NCBI RefSeq assembly: GCF_001911425.1
Contig: NZ_MPPL01000001.1
Span: 3,142,311-3,189,252, forward strand
DNA: 46,942 nucleotides
From: Mucilaginibacter polytrichastri
GTDB taxonomy: Bacteria; Bacteroidota; Bacteroidia; Sphingobacteriales; Sphingobacteriaceae
Direction: 5' to 3'
Shown: positions 26,848-34,657 of the stretch, one piece after another
Position numbering within the stretch: position 1 is the stretch's first letter
How the letters are laid out: every line of letters begins with the position of its first letter
The notes under the pieces: model-generated
The model's database searches: none
Told to the model about the DNA's origin: nothing
The model's input: only the letters and a program-made list of their open reading frames with translations
Position numbers and translations under genes: made by a program

Positions 26848-29800
26848 CTACCCTTCTTTACTTAGTTCACGTGATTTTTGTATTTCGTACTCCAGTTCAG
26901 GGTCGATATTTTGAGCTTCTACCTTTTTAGATTTGGCAATCAGTTCTTCACGGTTAGCCTGCAAATATTCTAGTTTATGTTTCCCGTAAGAGAAACGGGT
27001 GATCACCACAAACAATACCGGTACAATAAATATCGCAATTGTTGATGCCGCAAACATACCACCCAATACCGTGTAGCCAATGGTTTGCCTTGCCACCGCG
27101 CCTGCACCTGTTGCCAACACTAGTGGTAATACACCCAGGATAAAGGCCAGCGAAGTCATGATGATTGGTCGCAAACGAAGACTAACCGCCTCGAGTGTTG
27201 ATTTAATGAGCTCCTCGCCCATATCAACCCGCACCTTGGCAAATTCTACAATCAAAATCGCATTCTTTGCAGCCAAACCAATGAGCGTTATCAACCCTAT
27301 TTGCGCATAAACGTTATTAGTTAAAGTTGGCACAAAGAGCAGGGCCATAATAGCCCCGAAAGCCCCAATCGGTACGGCAAGCAATACCGAAAACGGTACA
27401 GACCAACTCTCGTACAATGCCGCCAGAAACAGGAACACGAAGGTAATGGAGAACATAAAGATATAGATGGTGGTTGAACCCGCCTTCTTCTCTTCATAAC
27501 TCAAGCCCGAAAACTCGTAAGTATATCCTTCTGGCAAAGTTTTGGTAGCCAGTTCCTGCAAAGCATTTAATGCTTCGGTGCTGCTGTAGCCTTCGGCAGA
27601 TGAGCCATCAATTTCGGCCGTTCTGAAGATGTTGAAATGTGATACCAGCGGCGGTGCCTCCGTAGGTTTGTAGCTGATTAATGTACCCAGCGGTACCATG
27701 GTACCTGCCGAATTGCGTACATAATACTTGTCCATATCCGAGATCTTACTGCGGAAAAGCGTGTCGGCCTGTACCACCACATGGAAGGTACGGTTATAGG
27801 TAGTAAAATCATTTATATACAAGCTACCCATGTAAGCCTGTATGGTGGTAAACACATCGGATATATTAACGCCCAGTTTCTCACATTTCTCCCTATCGAC
27901 CGTAAGGTTGTAGTTTGGCGTGTGTGCCTGGTAATAACTAAAGGCTTTGGATATGGCAGGGTTTTTATTGGCGGCGGCCACAAATTTGGCAACCACCTTT
28001 TCAAAATCCTGCAGGTTATCGTTGGTATTGCGCTGCTCTATCTGCATGCTGAAACCAACCGTTGCACCCACACCCGGTAAAGGCGAAGGCTGGATAACCT
28101 GGATGTTGGCATTTTTAATCCCTGCATCAGAAATGCGCTTTTGCATTACACCGATTAATCCGGGAACCTGCTCGCTCGATTTGCTACGATCATCCCATGG
28201 TTTAAGCTGGCAGTAAATAGTACCATTATTAGAGTTACTGGCATTGGTTACCACGTTTAAACCAGATAAGGCAGCATAGTGTGCCACACCGGGCGTTGAT
28301 GATATTACCTTCATTAACCGTTGCATTACATCAACAGATTGCGCTGTTGATGATGCCGGAGGCAATTGGTAAGTCACATACAAGTTTCCATCATCTTCTG
28401 ACGGGATAAAGCCGGATGGCTTTTGCTGAAACATGAAATAAGCTCCCGCACAAATACACACCAGTAAGATGATGATTAATCGCGATGCTTTGATGCTCTT
28501 CTGAACACCATTGGTATAACTGGCCGTAATCCGATCAAACCAGGTGTTAAATTTATTAAAGAACCTGTTTAAGGCATTTGCTTTTTTACCGGTCGGCGTT
28601 GGCTTAAGTAACAGTGTACACAAAGCTGGTGTTAACGATAGGGCGATAAAAGCAGAGATCATCACAGATATAGCAATAGTGATGGCAAATTGCTGATATA
28701 AACGCCCTACAATACCGGGGATAAACCCTACCGGAACGAATACCGCAGCCAAAATTAAGGCAATGGCAATAACCGGGGCCGAAATATCTTTCATGGCCTG
28801 GTAGGTAGCTTCCTTGGGCGACATTTTATCATGATCGATGTAATGCTGCACAGCCTCGACTACGATAATGGCATCATCCACAACAATACCAATGGCAAGT
28901 ACAAAACCAAACATGGTTAAGGTATTGATAGTAAACCCTAGCGGGATAAAGAAACAGAATGTACCGAAGATAGATACCGGGATAGCCAATACCGGTATTA
29001 AGGTAGACCGCCAGTTTTGCAGAAACAGGAATACCACTACAGCAACCAACCCGAGCGTTTTAAGCAAAGTACCCACTACATCCTGCATGGAAACTTTAAC
29101 CACCGTAACCGACTCGAACGGAACCGAGTATTCCACATCAGACGGGAACGACTGTTTTAACTTGGCCAGTTCGCTGTAAATACCATTGGCGGTTTCGAGC
29201 GCGTTGCTGCCCGGTGCCTGGTAAATTTGCAGGTACGATGCCCGGTGACCATCTACAAAAGAATTGCTGGAAAAGGTGAACTTACCCAACTCAACCCGCG
29301 CTACATCTTTCATGTAAACCAATGCACCTGTTGACGGTGTATTTTTAACAATAATATTTTCGAACTCAGATACCTTACTTAAACGGCCGTTAACCAATAT
29401 CCCCAGCTCATAAGTCTGGCTGGAAGATTGCGGCGGTACACCTGCCGTACCCGCTGCTACCTGCACATTTTGTGCATTAAGCGCAGCAATAACATCTGCC
29501 GGTGTTAAGCTGTAGGATGCCATTTTATCCGGGTTCATCCAGATACGCATACTAAAATCATCCGTAAAACGGTTGATACTGCCTACCCCTGGTACACGCA
29601 GCAAAGCATCCTGCACAAATATGTTGGTATAATTATCCAGAAAAGTATTGTTGTGCGTTCCCTTTGGCGAGTAAATGGCCACCATCATCAGCATACTTGG
29701 GTTTACCGCACGTACGGTAAGGCCTAAGCGGCTTACTACCGCCGGTAATAAAGGCGTGGCAATACTTACCCGGTTTTGTACATCAAGCGCAGCCACGTCA

Positions 29801-30102
29801 ATATCCGTCCCTATTTTAAAGGTTACGTTCATTTGCATGAGGCCGTTGTTGGTGCTATTACTTTGCATGTACTCCATACCCGGCGTACCGTTTACCTGCT
29901 CCTCAATAGGGATAGCAACCGTTTGCTCCACTGTTTGGGCGTCGGCACCGGTAAACTGACCGTTCACCTGTACAACCGGCGGGGTAATATCGGGGTACTG
30001 GTCAATCGGCAAAAGCAAAATACTCACTGTACCGGTAATTACCAATACAATGGATATCACTATCGCGGTTATCGGTCTTTTTATAAAGGTATTAGCAATC
30101 AT
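26848..30102 (-). CDS. RND efflux pump subunit, HAE1 family (first copy)
   Basis: A 1084-residue AcrB-type proton-driven pump. Landmarks are MIANTFIKRPITAIV at the start, GADAQTVEQTVAIPIEEQVNG after TM1, the Asp pair in GIVVDDAIIVVEAV in TM4 and the Lys in LIGLAAKNAILIVEFAK in TM10. It is 48 bp after the adaptor gene and 2 bp before its paralogue. Substrates of HAE1 pumps are drugs, dyes, detergents and bile salts, but none can be assigned here. Confidence 0.95.
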   Translation of the reverse strand: MIANTFIKRPITAIVISIVLVITGTVSILLLPIDQYPDITPPVVQVNGQFTGADAQTVEQTVAIPIEEQVNGTPGMEYMQSNSTNNGLMQMNVTFKIGTDIDVAALDVQNRVSIATPLLPAVVSRLGLTVRAVNPSMLMMVAIYSPKGTHNNTFLDNYTNIFVQDALLRVPGVGSINRFTDDFSMRIWMNPDKMASYSLTPADVIAALNAQNVQVAAGTAGVPPQSSSQTYELGILVNGRLSKVSEFENIIVKNTPSTGALVYMKDVARVELGKFTFSSNSFVDGHRASYLQIYQAPGSNALETANGIYSELAKLKQSFPSDVEYSVPFESVTVVKVSMQDVVGTLLKTLGLVAVVVFLFLQNWRSTLIPVLAIPVSIFGTFCFFIPLGFTINTLTMFGFVLAIGIVVDDAIIVVEAVQHYIDHDKMSPKEATYQAMKDISAPVIAIALILAAVFVPVGFIPGIVGRLYQQFAITIAISVMISAFIALSLTPALCTLLLKPTPTGKKANALNRFFNKFNTWFDRITASYTNGVQKSIKASRLIIILLVCICAGAYFMFQQKPSGFIPSEDDGNLYVTYQLPPASSTAQSVDVMQRLMKVISSTPGVAHYAALSGLNVVTNASNSNNGTIYCQLKPWDDRSKSSEQVPGLIGVMQKRISDAGIKNANIQVIQPSPLPGVGATVGFSMQIEQRNTNDNLQDFEKVVAKFVAAANKNPAISKAFSYYQAHTPNYNLTVDREKCEKLGVNISDVFTTIQAYMGSLYINDFTTYNRTFHVVVQADTLFRSKISDMDKYYVRNSAGTMVPLGTLISYKPTEAPPLVSHFNIFRTAEIDGSSAEGYSSTEALNALQELATKTLPEGYTYEFSGLSYEEKKAGSTTIYIFMFSITFVFLFLAALYESWSVPFSVLLAVPIGAFGAIMALLFVPTLTNNVYAQIGLITLIGLAAKNAILIVEFAKVRVDMGEELIKSTLEAVSLRLRPIIMTSLAFILGVLPLVLATGAGAVARQTIGYTVLGGMFAASTIAIFIVPVLFVVITRFSYGKHKLEYLQANREELIAKSKKVEAQNIDPELEYEIQKSRELSKEG

Positions 30103-30150
30103 ATATTTTCATCTATCGTAAGATGCAGAAACGCGTATATCAATTATTTA

Positions 30151-31332
30151 TTAACCCTTGCCGCCTTTGCCTGCGCCCGGGCCTACTTTATTAGCAGTTG
30201 TAATCTGCGATCCGTCATGTAATGATTGTACACCATCTGTCACCACCCTGTCGCCGGCATTGATGCCGCTTTTAATGACCACATTAGGCCCAATGGTTTG
30301 GCCAATCTGTACTTTCTTTTGTGCAGCAACCAATGTCTTTTTTGTTTTTGCACTATCAGCAGGTGCTTTAGGGTTGGTAATGGTGCTGTCTTTAGCTATG
30401 TACACAAAATATTCACCCATTTGCTCAACCACGGCTTTGTTAGGCAATACCAATTGCGGCTGGGTATCCTGGTTATGTACCCTTACCACGCAGCTCATAC
30501 CAACCCTTAACATATTTTTAGCATTAGGAAATACCAAACGCACACGGATAGAACCCGTTTGCGAATCAACTGCACGGTCAATTATCGAGATCTTACCATT
30601 CTCCGGGTAAAGCGTATTATCCGGCAATAAAAGGGTGAAAAGAGAATCTACGTTTGCTTTCTTCTCCATCTGCAGTTTCTCAAATTTAGGCAGTTGTTTC
30701 TCATTGATCACAAAATCAACCGCCATCGGGCTATCGGTAGAAATAGTGTTTAGCACTGTTGTACCTACCGATACCACATTACCCAGCTTAACCTGGCTAA
30801 ACCCGATAGTACCCGAAAATGGCGCGGTAACTATAGCGTAATTAAGATTAGTTTTAGCAGTTTTAACCGCCTCATCTGCAGCTTTTACCTGGCTTTTCGA
30901 ATTTTCCAGGGTGATCATTGCATGATCGTAAAGCTGCTTGGCAACGGCATTGTATTTATTCAAATAATCATACCGGTCGGCATCCTGTTGCGATTGCTTG
31001 AGTGTGCCCTGCGCAACGCGCAGATTAGCTACCGCAGCATCATAATTATTTTGATAAATACGGGTATCAATTTCATATAGTTTTTGACCTTTGGTAACGT
31101 GGCTGCCTTCGGTAAAAAAGATCCCGGTAACGGCACCCTGAACCTGCGGTAATAAGCTTACCTGGCTTAAGGCTGCTGTGGTAGATGGGTACTTATCGTA
31201 ATATAAAACAGACTGCGCCTGAACCTTTACTAAGTTAACGGGGACCTCTGTACTTACCGGCGGCTGCTTTTTTTTGCAGGCACCCAAAATGAGGCAACTT
31301 ATACAAATGGTATTTAAAAGTACTCTATTCAT
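30151..31332 (-). CDS. Membrane-fusion (adaptor) lipoprotein of the RND pump
   Basis: A 393-residue periplasmic adaptor of the AcrA/MexA (HlyD) type. The N-terminus MNRVLLNTICISCLILGACKKKQ has a lipobox (LGAC), so the protein is lipid-anchored. Next come the barrel-sandwich half motif LLPQVQGAVTGIFFTEGSHVTKGQKLYEID, an alpha-hairpin (residues about 100-160), the second half motif VTAPFSGTIGFSQVKLGNVV, and a beta-barrel domain. The tail is a low-complexity GAGKGGKG. The product links the RND trimers to the outer-membrane channel encoded 22 bp upstream. Confidence 0.93.
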   Translation of the reverse strand: MNRVLLNTICISCLILGACKKKQPPVSTEVPVNLVKVQAQSVLYYDKYPSTTAALSQVSLLPQVQGAVTGIFFTEGSHVTKGQKLYEIDTRIYQNNYDAAVANLRVAQGTLKQSQQDADRYDYLNKYNAVAKQLYDHAMITLENSKSQVKAADEAVKTAKTNLNYAIVTAPFSGTIGFSQVKLGNVVSVGTTVLNTISTDSPMAVDFVINEKQLPKFEKLQMEKKANVDSLFTLLLPDNTLYPENGKISIIDRAVDSQTGSIRVRLVFPNAKNMLRVGMSCVVRVHNQDTQPQLVLPNKAVVEQMGEYFVYIAKDSTITNPKAPADSAKTKKTLVAAQKKVQIGQTIGPNVVIKSGINAGDRVVTDGVQSLHDGSQITTANKVGPGAGKGGKG

Positions 31333-31354
31333 AGAGGTGGTTAATTTTTATAAG

Positions 31355-32848
31355 TTAATAACTGATATTGCCCATCGCTTTTTGCAAATCTATTTTGCTT
31401 GATAGGGTCTGGAAAAGCGCGTTCAGATAGTTTATTTCGGACGTGATTAAATTCGATTCGGCAGTGATAACGTTAAGATAAGCTACAATGCCTTGTTTGT
31501 ACTGCAGCGTTACCACAAAATATACCCGCCTGGCCATAGCTACGTTCTTTTGCAGCAGTTGCAAATTGTACAAGTTGCCTTTATAGTTGGCATTGGCGGT
31601 GGTGTATTCTTTATTAATCTGTAGTTTCAGGTCGGTTTCATCCCAAGTGATCAGCTGCTCCTGTAACCTGGATTTGCGGATGTTATGCACCCTCGAAAGC
31701 CCCGTAAAAATGGGAATGCTCACAGATAAGCCCACCAAAGAGCTTGGGTAAGAACTATCGAAAACATTAGAGAATTTTGAATTAGCAAATTGCCTGTTAT
31801 AATTGTAAAAAGCAGACAGCGTTGGCAAAAAAGCTGTTTTATAATACCCTGTTAAGGTAGCTTGTAAAGCTTTTTGGGTGCCGAGTTGTTGAAACTCAAT
31901 CCTTTTTTCGTAACTCAGCTGCTGGGTAGTATCTATGTAAATGCCCTGCATCATCTGGTCGGTGTTAAAGCTTACGTTAAACTGCTGCTCGGGCGGGAAA
32001 CCCATCAGTTGCTTTAGCGTCGCAAACTGCGGCACCACGTTCTCATTGGCTTGTTTTAACTGGGCCTTTGAGTTATTTAAGGTAATGGTAGCTTCTTCGT
32101 AATCAGTTTCGTCAACAATACCACCTATATATTGGTGATAAGTGTCGCGTACATTTTTACCCAGGCGGGCCGTGTCTTCTTTTAAAACATTGATCTGCTC
32201 TAGTGTAAGCAGTACGTTATAATACGATTTACTTACAGCCGATACCAGGTAGATCCTGGTGCTATCTGTTACCTGTTGTGCTTCTTTAAGCAATAAGGGG
32301 GCAGTTTTGGCAGCATACAATAAGCTTGGGCTAAATATAGCCTGCGAAACAGCCAGTTGCGGTATAAACGTATTGGCTGTGCGGGTGGCAACGCCCGAAC
32401 TTGAAGTCGACGTAGTTGTACCCGTAGTGCCTCCGGCGGTAGTTCCGCCAGTTGTGGCTCCTCCTGTTGCGGTAGTTGTACCGCCCTGCGTAGTAATAAC
32501 ACCACTTTCCGGAAACTGGATATAATGTGTAACGTTTCCACTGGCGCTAACCTGTGGTAGCCAGGGAGCTATATTTACAGCATTTGTTTCTTTGGCAATG
32601 CTTACATTGATCAATGATTTATTCAGCCCGGGCTGATGGATCATGGCATAATCAATACATTGTTTTAGCGACATAAATTCGCCCGAGGCATTGTGGCTGC
32701 TATCTGCCTTTACCACCACGCTACTGGTATCGGGCATTACAAGATCAGGTTCAACGGCTACAGGCTTTTTGCGTGGCGGCACTTTTTGTGCATATACAGA
32801 TGATGCACTTAAAATGATAATTAATAATAGAATGCGGATTTTATCCAT
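31355..32848 (-). CDS. TolC-family outer-membrane efflux channel
   Basis: A 497-residue outer-membrane factor with signal peptide (cleavage near SVYAQ). Two TolC repeats are visible (SLKQCIDYAMIHQPGL and later LTLEQINVLKEDTARLGKNV), each with long amphipathic helices, and a closing LFQTLSSKIDLQKAMGNISY. Residues about 120-160 form a Gly/Thr/Ser-rich, repetitive insertion where the first extracellular strand pair is expected. It is the first gene of the operon channel-adaptor-RND-RND-MarR, with about 350 bp of upstream DNA for its promoter. Confidence 0.92.
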   Translation of the reverse strand: MDKIRILLLIIILSASSVYAQKVPPRKKPVAVEPDLVMPDTSSVVVKADSSHNASGEFMSLKQCIDYAMIHQPGLNKSLINVSIAKETNAVNIAPWLPQVSASGNVTHYIQFPESGVITTQGGTTTATGGATTGGTTAGGTTGTTTSTSSSGVATRTANTFIPQLAVSQAIFSPSLLYAAKTAPLLLKEAQQVTDSTRIYLVSAVSKSYYNVLLTLEQINVLKEDTARLGKNVRDTYHQYIGGIVDETDYEEATITLNNSKAQLKQANENVVPQFATLKQLMGFPPEQQFNVSFNTDQMMQGIYIDTTQQLSYEKRIEFQQLGTQKALQATLTGYYKTAFLPTLSAFYNYNRQFANSKFSNVFDSSYPSSLVGLSVSIPIFTGLSRVHNIRKSRLQEQLITWDETDLKLQINKEYTTANANYKGNLYNLQLLQKNVAMARRVYFVVTLQYKQGIVAYLNVITAESNLITSEINYLNALFQTLSSKIDLQKAMGNISY

Positions 32849-33200
32849 ATAATTAAATATTCAACATCCTTAACGGGGATGATGCTTGGTCAATAAAACG
32901 CTAATAAATTTCCTAATTATTTAAGCAGATAGTCGCATACAAGAAGCACTGGCGTGTCTCTGGTTAATTAATAGGGGCGATTCAAAATTGATAAAAACAT
33001 CTGTTATTGAGGGTAACAATATTGTTAAAATCAGCTTTCGATAATAAAAACACAACTTCCACATACTTATAAGTCAGTATAGGGTATAGTTTTAGTTTAC
33101 AGGTGCTACTATTGTTACAATGTAACTATAGTTTAGCTCAAATTAGCTTACTGAGTTGAGCTAAACTGTTAAAAATAGAGAGATAAATAAGAGATAAAAA
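32849..33200. promoter_or_regulatory. Promoter region of the efflux operon with palindrome and hairpin
   Basis: No gene. On the MFS side a 12-bp perfect stem, AGTTTAGCTCAA (33130-33141) with complement at 33156-33167, may terminate MFS transcription, though no U tract follows. Next to it GTTACAATGTAAC (33114-33126) is a perfect 5-bp inverted repeat around AAT, operator-like in size. The efflux promoter should lie between 32849 and 33110. Confidence 0.45.
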
Positions 33201-34424
33201 TCAGGCATTATCGGTTAATACTTCCTTTTTAGTTTTTAAGATAAGCATTACTATTACTGATAAAATAATTAACACGAAGTAACTATAGCCCAAATGATGC
33301 TCATCCCTGGCAGGAAGCAGGGCAACAATACCATAGCTGAGTATCGACACAATTACATAATTTACCCCGCCAGACAAGCCGCTTGCAATACCCGCATTTT
33401 GCGGGAACCTGCTTAAGCAATAGGTAAAAAAGTTATTGAAGGTATTACCGGCCCCTACCTGGATAATAAAGGCGAAGAATATTAAAGTATATAAATCGGC
33501 CCGGTAATTAATACTAATGATCATGGCAATTACAAATACAAGCTGTAACGTAAGGTTAACGGCTGCTTTTTTAAAGAACGGACGATCTATGGTCGATTTA
33601 CCGATAATTCCGCCTGTCATCCAGGCTACGCCCAAAATAAGCGAGCTGTAACCGGCTATTACAGGCGAAAGATGCAGGGTGTGCTCAATGATAAAAGGGC
33701 CCGTCATGTTATAGATCATCACCATGCTGTAGGAAAGGCCAACCATAATGAGGGCAAGCGTAAAGGTTGTAGTCTTAATCATTTTACTATATACCCCGGC
33801 AATTTTCTTAACGTTAAAGGTCGAGAATGTTTGTAAAGATTCGCCGCTGAATATAAGCTCCAGCACAGCCAGCACAATGGCAAAACCAGCCAGGAAATAG
33901 AAATTAGATTTCCAGCCGAAACCGGTTTGCAGGTAGCCCCCGATAAAAGGTGCAACAATTGGCCCCGTTGACCAAATAATGGAGAACAGGCTTAAATAAT
34001 TCTTCAGCTTTGCCCCCGTAAACAGATCGATAAAGTAGGCCCGTTTAGACACCACTACCCCACCCACGGTTATGCCATGTACAATTCGCATCAGGTATAT
34101 CACATAAATACTGTGCGTACTGGCTATTACAATACTGGCCGCTGCAAATATCACCAGGCAAATCAGGCTGATGTTATATCGGCCAAAACTATCCAGCACA
34201 CTGCCAATAAATAGCTGCGTAATGCCGTAGCTAATTAAAAACAAAGTTAATGTTAGCTGTACCTGTATACTGGTAACTCCCATCTCGGCCGACATGCTAG
34301 GCAGCGATGGTATATAAATATCTGTAGCAAAACCAGAAAGTGGCATCAAAGCAAAAGCCAGCACATTAGCTATACCCTGATGATGTGCTTTAATTTGTTT
34401 GGGCGTTGAAAGTAGAGAGGACAT
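33201..34424 (-). CDS. Bcr/CflA-family MFS drug exporter
   Basis: Twelve-helix major-facilitator protein. The frame is open to 34505, but the first 27 residues are polar and unlike the family; the Met at 34424 (MSSLLSTPKQIK) leads directly into helix 1 and is the preferred start. Helix 1 contains the Bcr/CflA signature PLSGFATDIYIPSLPSM, and the loop between helices 2 and 3 has the MFS motif A variant GSVLDSFGRYNI. Helix 5 has WSTGPIVAPFIGGYL. Bcr/CflA proteins export bicyclomycin, chloramphenicol or dipeptides; the substrate here is unknown. It points the same way as the efflux operon but is about 350 bp away. Confidence 0.9.
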   Translation of the reverse strand: MSSLLSTPKQIKAHHQGIANVLAFALMPLSGFATDIYIPSLPSMSAEMGVTSIQVQLTLTLFLISYGITQLFIGSVLDSFGRYNISLICLVIFAAASIVIASTHSIYVIYLMRIVHGITVGGVVVSKRAYFIDLFTGAKLKNYLSLFSIIWSTGPIVAPFIGGYLQTGFGWKSNFYFLAGFAIVLAVLELIFSGESLQTFSTFNVKKIAGVYSKMIKTTTFTLALIMVGLSYSMVMIYNMTGPFIIEHTLHLSPVIAGYSSLILGVAWMTGGIIGKSTIDRPFFKKAAVNLTLQLVFVIAMIISINYRADLYTLIFFAFIIQVGAGNTFNNFFTYCLSRFPQNAGIASGLSGGVNYVIVSILSYGIVALLPARDEHHLGYSYFVLIILSVIVMLILKTKKEVLTDNA

Positions 34425-34558
34425 ATTACCGGATCTGAAAAAATTTAATAAGCCACATTGATTAATGAGCTTATCTGCGGCAAAAGTAACAGGTTTAAAC
34501 AGCATGCACTATATAGGCACAGATTATGATTTTTTGAAGACAGTTTGCAAAAATAAGG

Positions 34559-34608
34559 AACAACCTACAAAGCTGCTTCCATGTAAGGAAACAGCTTTGT
34601 AGGTTGTT
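34559..34608 (-). terminator. Long-stem hairpin after the outer-membrane barrel gene
   Basis: Perfect 17-bp stem AACAACCTACAAAGCTG (34559-34575) with its complement at 34592-34608 and a 16-base loop. On the minus strand it is followed by CCTTATTTTT, so it probably ends transcription of the gene at 34658 before the MFS gene. Confidence 0.75.
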
Positions 34609-34657
34609 ATATATAAGGTTAAAAATGAAGTCGTCCTATTACCTCATCAGCAATTTG

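Noticed and set aside
32395..32495. The short repeats in the channel gene considered as a CRISPR or minisatellite
   Set aside because: Units are very short, in frame and vary; they encode a Gly/Thr-rich loop.
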